From positions 186,001 to 250,000 of the forward strand of contig NZ_FOSC01000003.1 in assembly GCF_900114155.1 (NCBI RefSeq): a DNA stretch of 64,000 bases, given 5' to 3'. Below are positions 1-8,341 of this stretch, piece after piece; the first letter of the stretch is position 1, and every line of letters begins with the position of its first letter. The position numbers were made by a program, and so were the translations under genes. The notes beneath the pieces were generated by a model that worked only from the letters and a program-made list of their open reading frames with translations, made no database searches and had not been told where the DNA came from. The DNA comes from Marinobacter persicus. Lineage in GTDB: Bacteria > Pseudomonadota > Gammaproteobacteria > Pseudomonadales > Oleiphilaceae.

Positions 1-114
1 CTGATTTTTGGCTTGTTTGCCATATGGGTGCTGCATGCCAACTTTCTGCCACACTTCGATCAGTACACCCGTGAAACCTTTGAATTCATGCGGGGGTTGC
101 AGGGGCAACCCTGA
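1..114 (+). CDS. fliR: Flagellar export protein FliR, C-terminal end (partial)
   Basis: The window opens inside an open frame (frame 1) whose last 37 codons end at a TGA at 112-114. The peptide starts with a hydrophobic membrane stretch (LIFGLFAIWVL) and ends with a short polar tail (FMRGLQGQP), as FliR does. FliR is an inner-membrane part of the flagellar type III export gate. It lies 14 bp before flhB, the usual fliR-flhB order. Only the tail is visible, so the identification rests mainly on that position. Confidence 0.75.
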   Translation: MIFGLFAIWVLHANFLPHFDQYTRETFEFMRGLQGQP

Positions 115-128
115 ACGGTTGACGAGCC

Positions 129-1265
129 ATGGCTGAAGAAAACGACAACAGTCAGGAAAAAACGGAAGAACCGACGCCCCGAAGGCTTGAGAAGGCCCGG
201 GAAGACGGCCAGACGGCCCGTTCGAAAGAGCTGGGCACCATGGCGGTTCTGATGGCCGGTGCTGTCGGTTTGCTGGTGTTTGGTGGTTCACTGGGGGCGG
301 CGCTGGAAGGTATCATGCGTGACGCCTTCGTGATCGAGCGCGAAAACATTTTCAACACCCGCCACATGAGCATCCAGTTGATGGCCTCGGCCAAGGAAGC
401 AGCCTGGGCCTTGGCGCCTTTGCTGGTGGTATTGCTGATTGCCGCCATTGCCGGCTCCATTGCCATCGGCGGACTGCTGTTCAGCGGCAAGGCCATTGCC
501 CCCAAGCTCAGCCGTATGAACCCCATCAAGGGGCTGGGCAGGATGTTTTCCATGCGTTCGCTGGTTGAACTGGTGAAAGCGATCGCCAAGGTCGGCCTGG
601 TGATGGTGATCGCCATCCTGATCCTGAACGCCCGCACCGAAGATCTGCTCAGCATTGCCGAGGAGCCGGCCATCCCGGCCATGGTGCACGTCCTCTGGAC
701 CCTGGCCTGGAGCTTTCTGCTGCTGTCGGCGGCGACCATCATCATTGCCGCCATCGATGTGCCTTTCCAGATCTACGACCACACCAAGAAACTGCGAATG
801 ACCAAGCAGGAAGTGAAGGACGAATACAAGGACACCGAGGGCAAGCCGGAAGTTAAAGGCAAGATCCGCCAGTTGCAGCGGGAAATGGCCAACCGCCGTA
901 TGATGCAGGATGTGCCGTCGGCAGACGTGGTCATTACCAACCCCACGCACTATGCGGTGGCTCTGAAATACGACCAGGACAGCATGGGCGCACCGGTGGT
1001 GGTGGCCAAGGGCGCCGATGAGGTGGCCTTCAAGATCATGGAGATTGCCCGGGAGCACAAGGTGGAGCTGCTGCGCACGCCACCGCTGACCCGCGCGGTC
1101 TACCATAACACCGATATCGGCGAGGAAATCCCCGACGGCCTCTACATGGCCATCGCCCAGGTGCTGGCCTACGTGTTCCAGCTACGCCAGTTCCGCAAGG
1201 GTTATGCGGCCAAGCCGACCATGCCGGACTTCCCGATTCCCAAGGATATGCGGCGGGATCTTTGA
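129..1265 (+). CDS. flhB: Flagellar export switch protein FlhB
   Basis: FlhB is the membrane component of the flagellar type III export gate that switches export from rod/hook to filament substrates. The 378-aa product has the typical N-terminal signature EKTEEPTPRRL, four hydrophobic segments between about residues 37 and 210, and a cytoplasmic domain with the self-cleavage motif NPTH at 271-274. Length matches the family. The ATG at 129 gives the canonical N terminus although no strong ribosome site precedes it. It follows fliR by 14 bp. A second, NPTH-less copy of its C-terminal domain is encoded at 21572-21889. Confidence 0.97.
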   Translation: MAEENDNSQEKTEEPTPRRLEKAREDGQTARSKELGTMAVLMAGAVGLLVFGGSLGAALEGIMRDAFVIERENIFNTRHMSIQLMASAKEAAWALAPLLVVLLIAAIAGSIAIGGLLFSGKAIAPKLSRMNPIKGLGRMFSMRSLVELVKAIAKVGLVMVIAILILNARTEDLLSIAEEPAIPAMVHVLWTLAWSFLLLSAATIIIAAIDVPFQIYDHTKKLRMTKQEVKDEYKDTEGKPEVKGKIRQLQREMANRRMMQDVPSADVVITNPTHYAVALKYDQDSMGAPVVVAKGADEVAFKIMEIAREHKVELLRTPPLTRAVYHNTDIGEEIPDGLYMAIAQVLAYVFQLRQFRKGYAAKPTMPDFPIPKDMRRDL

Positions 1266-1313
1266 GCTGGCTATGGAGTGGGCCTCGGTTGGTAGCTTGC
1301 TAGTTTGGGGGGT

Positions 1314-1425
1314 AGTGCGGGTTTGGCAGGGCTTCCCAAAAACCGCTACGAGCACATCCGTGTGCGCTTATTTCGGGCCGTCTTTGGCCCTCAAAATTTT
1401 TGGGAAGCCCTGCCAAACCCGCACT
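1314..1425. repeat. 112-bp palindromic element, copy A
   Basis: The outer arms 1314-1342 and 1397-1425 are a perfect 29-bp inverted repeat. They enclose a 54-nt core (1343-1396) with two small hairpins: GCACA/TGTGC and GGGCC/GGCCC. Copy B (1543-1654) is in the opposite orientation and has exactly the same total, arm and core lengths. The cores match at 45 of 54 positions, while the arms match at only about one third although each arm pairs with its own partner. No coding capacity is credible. The element lies between the convergent ends of flhB and uraA, so it could act as a two-way transcription barrier or be a miniature mobile/REP-like element. The function is inferred; the structure is directly visible. 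Confidence 0.85.
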
Positions 1426-1542
1426 GTTCGACACTCTGCTATTCGCTGGTTATTCCGGTTATTGATGGGATCTTGCATAGAAAGTGAAATTGCTGGGATG
1501 CTAAACCTTCCAAGCGCATTGGCGATATCAGAAAAGCCGAAA

Positions 1543-1654
1543 ACATCAGGGCCAGCCAGCCCTCCAAAAAATTTCGAAGGCCAGGGATGGCCTGAGAGAA
1601 GCGCACATGGATGTGCTCGTAGCGGTTTTTTGGAGGGCTGGCTGGCTCTGATGT
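1543..1654. repeat. 112-bp palindromic element, copy B (inverted relative to copy A)
   Basis: Arms 1543-1571 and 1626-1654 form an inverted repeat with 28 of 29 positions complementary. The 54-nt core, read on the minus strand, is 83% identical to that of copy A and keeps both small hairpins. In the second hairpin the closing pair has changed from G-C to A-T, a compensatory change. The arm sequence is largely different from copy A. The 117 bp between the two copies (1426-1542) hold nothing else I can recognise. Confidence 0.85.
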
Positions 1655-1724
1655 CTCCAGAGCGGGCAGGCTAGGGCAGAAACAATCAGCAACCTCGAAA
1701 AACGGGGGTAATACTGAAAAGCAT

Positions 1725-1750
1725 GCCGGCCCCCGCAAAAGAGGGCCGGC
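1725..1750 (-). terminator. Hairpin terminator downstream of uraA
   Basis: An 8-bp GC-rich stem (GCCGGCCC at 1725-1732 with GGGCCGGC at 1743-1750) lies just past the uraA stop codon, read on the minus strand. A short T-rich run follows (CTTTTC). It probably ends upp-uraA transcription. Read on the plus strand it has little U tail. Confidence 0.55.
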
Positions 1751-1758
1751 ACATCTAC

Positions 1759-3015
1759 TCAGTCGGAGTGCTTCTCGTGAATGCGCCTGCCCCAGGCCTC
1801 TCTCTCGCCAGGCAGCACCAGGTTCAGGATGATGGCCGCCACCGCGCACAGGGCGATGCCCTCCAGGTGGCCCAGCACCATGTTGCCGATGCCGAACACC
1901 AGGGTAACGCCGACAATCACCAGATTGCGGGACACCGACAAATCCACCTGATGGCGAATCAGCGTGTTCAGACCCACCACCGCGATAGAGCCGAACAGCA
2001 GGCAGAGAATGCCGCCCATTACCGGCACCGGGATGGTCTGCAAGGCAGCCCCGAACTTACCAACAAAGGCGAGGACAATAGCCACACCGGCGGCCCACCA
2101 CATCACCTTCGGGTTGAAGTTTTTGGTCAGCATGACCGCGCCGGTCACCTCGGAATAGGTGGTGTTGGGCGGGCCGCCGAGCAGGGAAGCGGCGCTGGTG
2201 GCCAGGCCGTCGCCCAGCAGGGTGCGGTGCATGCCCGGTTTTTCCAGGTAGTTTTTCCGGGTCACGTTGCCGATAGCCAGAATATCGCCGATGTGTTCGA
2301 TGGCCGGGGCGATGGCTACCGGAATCATGAACAGGATCGCGCCCCAGCTGAACGCGGGTGCGGTAAAGTTCGGCACCGCAAACCAGGGGGCTTCCTGAAC
2401 GGCAGTGGTGTCCACCACGCCGGCAAACCAGGACAGCACGTAACCGACAATCACGCCGATCATGATCGGGATCAGACGGAAAATACCCTTTGCCCAGACC
2501 GACATGACAATCGTCACCACCAGAGAAATCATGGAAATCCAGATGGCGGTGTCATACGGAATCAACTGTTCGCTGCCATCGCCGGTACGGCCAGAAGCCA
2601 TGTGCACCGCCAGTGGCGCGAGGCCCAGCCCGATGGTCATGATCACCGGGGCGATCACCACCGGCGGCAGCAGTCGGGTGACAAAGCCATTGCCGCGCAG
2701 TTTGATGGCACCAGCCAGCAGAACATAGAGCACACCGGCCGCCATCAGCCCGCCGAGCGTTTCCTCAATGCCGAACTTGCCCTTGGCGGCAATGATCGGG
2801 GCGATAAAGGCAAAGGACGAGGCGAGGAAGATCGGGATCTGTCCACCGGTTACCACGTGGAAAATCAACGTGCCCAGGCCGGCGGTAAACAGCGCCACGT
2901 TGGGATCCAGGCCGGTGATCAGGGGCATCAGCACCAGGGCGCCAAAGGCCACCAGCAACATCTGTGAGCCGGCGATGGCCTGTTTCCAGACCGGCTCGCG
3001 GGTTTGGTCCTGCAT
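1759..3015 (-). CDS. uraA: Uracil permease (NCS2 family)
   Basis: This is a uracil/proton symporter of the nucleobase-cation symporter-2 family in the inner membrane. The 418-aa product is strongly hydrophobic throughout, consistent with 14 segments including the two short half-helices of the UraA fold. It contains the family signature region around GHIGDILAIGNVTRK-like text (EHIGDILAIGNVT) and the NTTYSEVTG segment. Length is close to E. coli UraA (429 aa). It starts 2 bp after the upp stop, so the two are cotranscribed for uracil salvage. The pair sits between flhB and flhA, in the opposite direction to both. Confidence 0.95.
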   Translation of the reverse strand: MQDQTREPVWKQAIAGSQMLLVAFGALVLMPLITGLDPNVALFTAGLGTLIFHVVTGGQIPIFLASSFAFIAPIIAAKGKFGIEETLGGLMAAGVLYVLLAGAIKLRGNGFVTRLLPPVVIAPVIMTIGLGLAPLAVHMASGRTGDGSEQLIPYDTAIWISMISLVVTIVMSVWAKGIFRLIPIMIGVIVGYVLSWFAGVVDTTAVQEAPWFAVPNFTAPAFSWGAILFMIPVAIAPAIEHIGDILAIGNVTRKNYLEKPGMHRTLLGDGLATSAASLLGGPPNTTYSEVTGAVMLTKNFNPKVMWWAAGVAIVLAFVGKFGAALQTIPVPVMGGILCLLFGSIAVVGLNTLIRHQVDLSVSRNLVIVGVTLVFGIGNMVLGHLEGIALCAVAAIILNLVLPGEREAWGRRIHEKHSD

Positions 3016-3017
3016 GA

Positions 3018-3656
3018 TTATTCGTCCTTCTGCTTGGTGCCGAAGATTTTGTCGCCGGCATCGCCCAGGCCGGGCAGAATATAGCCCTTCTCATTCAGGC
3101 GGTCGTCCACCGAAGCGGTGTAGATGGAGACATCCGGGTGCTTTTCCAGTACCTTTTCCACGCCTTCGGGTGCGGCCACCAGTACCAGTGCGCGGATTTC
3201 GGTGCTGCCGGCTTTTTTCAGAAGATCAATCGTGGAGATCATCGAGCCGCCGGTGGCCAGCATCGGGTCAATGATCAGGGCCATGCGCTGGTCCAGCTCG
3301 CCCACCAGCTTTTCCAGATAGGTTTCGGCTTCGAGGGTGGTCTCATTGCGAATCTGGCCCACCACGCTTACTCTGGCCACCGGAATCAGGCTGAGCACGC
3401 CGTCAAGCATGCCCAGGCCCGCACGCAGGATGGGCACAATCGTGATCTTCTTGCCGTGAATCTGCTCCACGGTAACCGGGCCGGCCCAGCCGTCGATGGT
3501 TTCTTCCTGCAGGTTGAAATCCTTGGTGGCCTCGTAGGTCAGCAGGGCGCCGACTTCCTGTGCCAGTTCACGAAAGTTCTTGGTGCTGATGTCGGCGCGG
3601 CGCATCAGGCCGAGTTTGTGCTGGATCAGGGGGTGCTTCACTTCGTGGATCGGCAT
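3018..3656 (-). CDS. upp: Uracil phosphoribosyltransferase
   Basis: The enzyme converts uracil and PRPP to UMP in the cytosol. The 212-aa product matches the usual length of about 208. It shows the N-terminal HPLIQHKLG motif, the PRPP-binding loop in [12 protein letters not shown], and the C-terminal uracil-binding region ending in [13 protein letters not shown]. It is the first gene of a leftward upp-uraA pair with 2 bp between the genes. A possible promoter lies about 65-95 bp upstream (3722-3750). Confidence 0.97.
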   Translation of the reverse strand: MPIHEVKHPLIQHKLGLMRRADISTKNFRELAQEVGALLTYEATKDFNLQEETIDGWAGPVTVEQIHGKKITIVPILRAGLGMLDGVLSLIPVARVSVVGQIRNETTLEAETYLEKLVGELDQRMALIIDPMLATGGSMISTIDLLKKAGSTEIRALVLVAAPEGVEKVLEKHPDVSIYTASVDDRLNEKGYILPGLGDAGDKIFGTKQKDE

Positions 3657-3721
3657 GGGGTCACCTGTAATCGAATTGGCTGGCTTGAATCGATGAAAGA
3701 GTTGAACAGTTAAACGGCCGA

Positions 3722-3750
3722 AGCATACCGTATCTCGCTACTCGCGTCAG
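3722..3750 (-). promoter_or_regulatory. Possible sigma-70 promoter for upp-uraA
   Basis: On the minus strand, CTGACG (3750-3745) and TATGCT (3727-3722) are separated by 17 bp. Each matches the sigma-70 consensus at 4 of 6 positions. The site is 66 bp upstream of the upp ATG. The prediction is weak and based on motif and spacing only. Confidence 0.35.
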
Positions 3751-3787
3751 GCATTTGCCGGCGTCGTTTTGTAATTTTTTTGAGGTC

Positions 3788-3803
3788 TGGTACGGAAATT
3801 GCG
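3788..3803 (+). promoter_or_regulatory. Sigma-54 (RpoN) type promoter for flhA
   Basis: TGGTACG, four bases, then TTGCG: a GG at 3789-3790 and a GC at 3801-3802 with the required 10-bp separation. It differs from the consensus TGGCACG-N4-TTGCW at two positions. It lies about 85 bp upstream of the flhA ATG. In Pseudomonas the flhA operon is driven by RpoN with the activator FleQ, so the context fits. The binding site of the activator is not identified here. Confidence 0.7.
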
Positions 3804-3887
3804 ATGAACCGTCTGGAGTGGCGTGTGACGCCGGCTTTTCGACTTTTATGGCCATAAAAAGCGTTAAATACCGGAGAAATTTCCAGC

Positions 3888-6062
3888 ATGGACAGAACAC
3901 TGGTTCTGAATAACGTCAAATCCCTGACGCGGGGCAACCTCGGCATTCCGTTAATGCTGATGGGCCTGCTGGGCATGATGATCCTGCCCATGCCGGCATT
4001 CTTGCTGGATGTGTTCTTCACCTTCAATATCACTCTGTCCATCGTCATCCTGCTGGTGTGTATTTACGCCATGCGTCCGATGGAATTTGCCTCCTTCCCG
4101 ACCGTGCTGCTGGTGGCCACCCTGCTGCGCCTGGGGCTGAATGTGGCCTCCACCCGGATTGTCCTGCTTGAAGGCCACGAGGGCGGTGATGCCGCCGGTA
4201 AGGTGATCGAATCCTTTGGTGAGGTCCTGATCGGCGGTAACTACGCCGTTGGCCTGGTGGTTTTTGCCATCCTCATGATCATCAACTTCCTGGTGGTCAC
4301 CAAGGGTGCCGGCCGGGTCTCGGAAGTAAGCGCCCGCTTTACCCTCGACGCCATGCCGGGCAAACAGATGGCGATTGATGCCGACATGAACGCAGGGCTG
4401 ATCAACCAGGACGAGGCCAAGGCACGCCGGGAAGACATTGCCCAGGAGGCGGATTTCTACGGTTCCATGGACGGTGCCTCCAAGTTCGTGAAGGGTGATG
4501 CTGTGGCCGGCCTGTTGATCCTGGCCATCAACATTATCGGCGGCATCGTTATTGGCATGATGCAGCACGGGCTGGATTTTGGCCTGGCCGTTGAGCGTTA
4601 TGCCCTGCTGACCATCGGTGATGGGCTGGTGGCCCAGATTCCCTCCCTGTTGCTGTCCACCTCCGCCGCCATCATGGTGACCCGGGTTACCTCCAGCCAG
4701 GACATGGGCGGCCAGATTCTCCAGCAGATGTTCAGTGCGCCCAAGGCGCTGGCCATTGCCGCTACCATCCTGATTATCCTTGGCCTGATTCCGGGCATGC
4801 CGCATGTCGCTTTCCTGGGGCTGGGTGCCATTGCCGCCACGGCTGCCTGGTACATCGCCAAGCACCAGCGCCAGACCGTGGAAGAAGGCGGCACCTGGGC
4901 CGGCGGTAAAACCAGTGCCGGCGGTGGCGTGGCGCGCCAGGGTGCGGAACTCTCACCGGACCAGGGCGGGGATGGTCAGGCCCTGCCGGCGCCGGGTGAA
5001 ACCCGGGAGCTGGGCTGGGATGACGTGGCGACGGTCGATATTGTCGGCCTGGAAGTGGGCTATCGCCTGATCCCGCTGGTGGACAAATCCCAGGGCGGGC
5101 AATTGCTTAGTCGTATCAAGGGTGTACGCAAAAAGCTCTCCCAGGATCTTGGCTTCCTGATGCCTTCCGTGCATATCCGGGACAACCTGGACCTGATGCC
5201 CAATGTTTACCGCATCACCCTCATGGGGGTGACCATTGCCGAGGCGGAAATTCACCCTGAACGGGAGCTGGCCATCGACCCGGGGCAGGTGTTCGGCAAG
5301 GTGGAAGGCATAGCGGGCAAGGACCCCGCCTTTGGCCTGGATGCCACCTGGATCGAGCCGGACCAGAAGGATCAGGCTCAGACCCTGGGCTACACGGTTG
5401 TGGACGCCAGCACCGTGGTGGCTACCCACCTGAACCAGATCCTGCAAAGTCACGCCCACGAACTGATTGGCCACGAAGAAGCCCAGAAGTGGCTGGACCA
5501 GCTTGAGAAAATCTCGCCCAAGCTGGCGGAGGAGCTGGTGCCGACCACCATCACCGTCAGTATTCTGTTGAAGGTGCTTCAGAACCTGCTGAAAGAAGAG
5601 GTGCCCATTCGCGACATGCGCTCGATTGCCGAGGCGATTGTGAACGTTCATCCGAAGAGTCAGGACCCCAAGACACTCACCACCGTGGCGCGTCAGGCAC
5701 TGCGTCGGATGATTGTCCAGAGCATCTGTGGCAACGAAAAAGAGATCCCCGTGATCACTCTGGATCCAGACTTGGAACAGTTATTGCTGAAGTCTGTTCA
5801 ACAGAGTCAACAATCCGGCGGACAGGAAGATATTGGCCTGGTACTCGAGCCCAACATGGTGGAAAAGCTGCAACGCTCACTGCAAGACAGCGTTCAGCGC
5901 CAGGAAATGATGGGCAAGCCAGCCATCCTGCTGGTCTCCGGGCCCTTGCGGCCAGTGCTGGCGAAGTTTGCCAGCTACGGAGTGGAGCGCTTGCATGTGC
6001 TCTCGTACCAGGAAGTGCCGGATAACAAACAGATCACGATCGTCGCCTCTGTAGGCCAGTAA
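3888..6062 (+). CDS. flhA: Flagellar export gate protein FlhA
   Basis: FlhA is the large membrane component of the flagellar type III export gate, with a cytoplasmic ring that binds chaperone-substrate complexes. The 724-aa product has about eight membrane segments in residues 20-320. The FHIPEP-family conserved cytoplasmic loop (GAGRVSEVSARFTLDAMPGK) falls near residues 140-160. After a glycine-rich linker (about 340-370) comes the large C-terminal domain. Length is slightly above the usual 690-700 aa because of that linker. A GGAG lies about 10 bp before the ATG. It leads the flhA-flhF-fleN-fliA run and has a sigma-54-like promoter upstream. Confidence 0.98.
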   Translation: MDRTLVLNNVKSLTRGNLGIPLMLMGLLGMMILPMPAFLLDVFFTFNITLSIVILLVCIYAMRPMEFASFPTVLLVATLLRLGLNVASTRIVLLEGHEGGDAAGKVIESFGEVLIGGNYAVGLVVFAILMIINFLVVTKGAGRVSEVSARFTLDAMPGKQMAIDADMNAGLINQDEAKARREDIAQEADFYGSMDGASKFVKGDAVAGLLILAINIIGGIVIGMMQHGLDFGLAVERYALLTIGDGLVAQIPSLLLSTSAAIMVTRVTSSQDMGGQILQQMFSAPKALAIAATILIILGLIPGMPHVAFLGLGAIAATAAWYIAKHQRQTVEEGGTWAGGKTSAGGGVARQGAELSPDQGGDGQALPAPGETRELGWDDVATVDIVGLEVGYRLIPLVDKSQGGQLLSRIKGVRKKLSQDLGFLMPSVHIRDNLDLMPNVYRITLMGVTIAEAEIHPERELAIDPGQVFGKVEGIAGKDPAFGLDATWIEPDQKDQAQTLGYTVVDASTVVATHLNQILQSHAHELIGHEEAQKWLDQLEKISPKLAEELVPTTITVSILLKVLQNLLKEEVPIRDMRSIAEAIVNVHPKSQDPKTLTTVARQALRRMIVQSICGNEKEIPVITLDPDLEQLLLKSVQQSQQSGGQEDIGLVLEPNMVEKLQRSLQDSVQRQEMMGKPAILLVSGPLRPVLAKFASYGVERLHVLSYQEVPDNKQITIVASVGQ

Positions 6063-6118
6063 AGGGCCACAGGGCAGGGCGGGCAGCCAAACCGGCAGCC
6101 GGTGGAGGATGAAGCACT

Positions 6119-7423
6119 ATGAAAGTAAAACGGTTTTTCGCGCAGACCATGGCAGAGGCCCTGAAGCAGGTCAGCAACGAGATGGGTCCGGATGCCGTTA
6201 TTCTGTCCAACCGTCGGGTGGATGGCGGCGTCGAAATTGTGACAGCCCTGGATTATGACGAAAATATGGCGCGTCAGCGCCTTGGCGACAAAGCGGCGGA
6301 AGCCACCAACGGTTCCCGCCTGGCCGAAATGCAGGCCGACCAGCATCGCCATCTGGAGAGCGAGCTGACCCGCTCCCGAAGCCGTATTCAGGAAGTGCGT
6401 GAAAAGCGCGCATCCGCCGGTGCCCGATACACCGGCGTGGCCTTTGACGATGCCACACTGGAGCAGGCTGAGCCCGAGCAGCCAGTGGCTGACGAAGCTC
6501 CGGCTGACGGGGCCGGCTACAACAGTGAGCTGGCGAGTATGAAAGCGGAAATTGAGTCCCTGCGGGATCTGGTGCGCGGCAACGCCGCCGCCAGCCAGCC
6601 GAAAAAGCCTGAAGGCCCGGGTAATGCGGTTCAGCAGCGCCTGTCTGAGCGCTTGCAGGAATTTGGCCTGGGGCACGAGCTTGCCGGCACCCTGGCACAA
6701 CAGAACCGCAACGCCCGCCTGGAAGATGCCTGGAAACAGTCACTGAAAATGCTGGCCACCGGTGTTCGCACCGCCCGTCACAGCTGGCTGGAAGCCGGCG
6801 GTGTATACGCGCTGGTGGGGCCGACCGGTTCCGGCAAAACCACCACCATCGGTAAACTGGCGGCCCGTTATGTGCTCGAGCACGGTCCCGATTCTCTGGC
6901 ATTGGTGACCACCGACCGCTACCGGGTGGCTGCCCACGAGCAACTGTTCGTGTTCGGACGCATTCTCAATGTGCCGGTGCGGGTGGTTGATGAGACCCAT
7001 TCGCTGGACGACATTCTCGATGAGCTGTCCGACCGCCACCTGGTGTTGATTGATACCGCTGGCCTGACCAGTTCGGACCGAGGTTATCAGGAGCAGCTGG
7101 CCGAGCTGGCCCGCAGCCATCACAACATCCGTAGCCACCTGGTGGTTTCCGCCACCAGCCAGCCAAGGATCATGAAATCCGTCTGGCATTGCTATAAGAT
7201 GGCAAACCTTGCCGGCTGCGTGATGACCAAGATTGACGAAGCCCTGACGCTCGGTGAATCCCTCGGTTTTGTCATGGAAACCGGTTTGCCGGTGGCCTGG
7301 TATACCGACGGCCAGAAAATTCCGGAAGACCTGCACCGGGCCCAGGCCGTGCCCCTGGTCCGGCTGGGTGTCGAGCGGTTACGGGCCATGCAGCATTCAC
7401 AGGCGGTTGCCGAAGGTGCCTGA
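6119..7423 (+). CDS. flhF: Flagellar placement GTPase FlhF
   Basis: FlhF is an SRP-type GTPase that marks the cell pole for flagellar assembly. The 434-aa product has the conserved N terminus (MKVKRFFAQTMAEALKQV), a variable acidic/basic linker (about 60-170), and an NG-type GTPase domain. That domain carries the P-loop GPTGSGKT at 234-241, DTAGL as the G3 motif and TKIDEA as the G4 motif. It lies 56 bp downstream of flhA and 68 bp before fleN. FlhF and FleN are opposing regulators of position and number in polar flagellates, which suggests a polar flagellum here. Confidence 0.97.
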   Translation: MKVKRFFAQTMAEALKQVSNEMGPDAVILSNRRVDGGVEIVTALDYDENMARQRLGDKAAEATNGSRLAEMQADQHRHLESELTRSRSRIQEVREKRASAGARYTGVAFDDATLEQAEPEQPVADEAPADGAGYNSELASMKAEIESLRDLVRGNAAASQPKKPEGPGNAVQQRLSERLQEFGLGHELAGTLAQQNRNARLEDAWKQSLKMLATGVRTARHSWLEAGGVYALVGPTGSGKTTTIGKLAARYVLEHGPDSLALVTTDRYRVAAHEQLFVFGRILNVPVRVVDETHSLDDILDELSDRHLVLIDTAGLTSSDRGYQEQLAELARSHHNIRSHLVVSATSQPRIMKSVWHCYKMANLAGCVMTKIDEALTLGESLGFVMETGLPVAWYTDGQKIPEDLHRAQAVPLVRLGVERLRAMQHSQAVAEGA

Positions 7424-7491
7424 TGGCCCGGCAGCGAAACAGCAACCCGGCAGGCATGCCTACAAGAACGTAGTGAGAGACTGAGAACAGT

Positions 7492-8304
7492 ATGAGCAGA
7501 CCACATCCGGTTCAGGTAATTGCGGTTTCCGGCGGTAAAGGCGGTGTCGGAAAGAGCAACGTGTCGGTCAATATGGGCATTGCATTGGCCGAAAAAGGCA
7601 AGCGAGTCGTGATTCTGGACGCGGATCTCGGTCTGGCCAACATAGACGTGCTGCTGGGCATCAAGGCAAAGCGCAACCTGCAGGACGTGCTCAACGGTGA
7701 CTGCGATCTGCGTGACGTGCTGGTTAACGGCCCGGGCGGCATCAAAATCGTTCCCGCCTCCTCCGGTACCCAGCACATGACCCAGCTAAGCCCGATGGAA
7801 CATGCCGGACTGATCAACGCCTTCAGTGATCTGGGCGACCAGATCGATGTACTGATCGTTGACACCGCCGCCGGTATTTCCGAGTCCGTGGTGAGTTTTC
7901 TGCGGGCGTCGCAGGAAATCCTGCTGGTGGTGTGCGACGAGCCCACCTCCATCACCGACTGTTACGCACTGATCAAATTGATGAACCGGGATTACGGCAC
8001 CAACCGGTTCCGGATCCTCGCCAACCAGGTGCGCAATGATCAGGAAGGCCGGGTGCTGTTCGATAAACTGACCCGTGTCACCGAGCGTTTCCTGGATGTA
8101 GCATTACAATACGTAGGCATTGTGCCTTATGATGAGGCGGTAAAGCAGGCGGTACAGCGCCAGAAAGCCTTTCTGGACGCCTACCCCCGTGCCCGGGCAT
8201 CGGCCGCGATACGCGCGCTGGCGTCGAAAGTGGATAACTGGCCCCTGCCAACCACGCCCCGGGGGCACCTGGAGTTTTTCGTGGAGCGGCTGATCGAAGC
8301 CTGA
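7492..8304 (+). CDS. fleN: Flagellar number regulator FleN (FlhG), MinD-like ATPase
   Basis: FleN/FlhG is a MinD/ParA-type ATPase that limits flagellar number, in Pseudomonas by antagonising the activator FleQ. The 270-aa product has the deviant Walker A KGGVGKS near residue 15-21, the DADLGLANID segment, and a switch region VDTAAGISE. The C-terminal helix region (REHLEFFVERLIEA-like, here GHLEFFVERLIEA) fits a membrane-targeting amphipathic tail, as in FlhG. It lies between flhF and fliA as in Pseudomonas and Vibrio. Confidence 0.96.
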   Translation: MSRPHPVQVIAVSGGKGGVGKSNVSVNMGIALAEKGKRVVILDADLGLANIDVLLGIKAKRNLQDVLNGDCDLRDVLVNGPGGIKIVPASSGTQHMTQLSPMEHAGLINAFSDLGDQIDVLIVDTAAGISESVVSFLRASQEILLVVCDEPTSITDCYALIKLMNRDYGTNRFRILANQVRNDQEGRVLFDKLTRVTERFLDVALQYVGIVPYDEAVKQAVQRQKAFLDAYPRARASAAIRALASKVDNWPLPTTPRGHLEFFVERLIEA

Positions 8305-8341
8305 CTCTGATCCGAACCCACAGCTGCAAGAAGCCGAATAC

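Noticed and set aside
1204-1849. Several open frames in both directions across the flhB-uraA gap
   Set aside because: They run through the palindromic elements, have repeated low-complexity text shared between copies, and lack ribosome sites. They are by-products of the inverted repeats.
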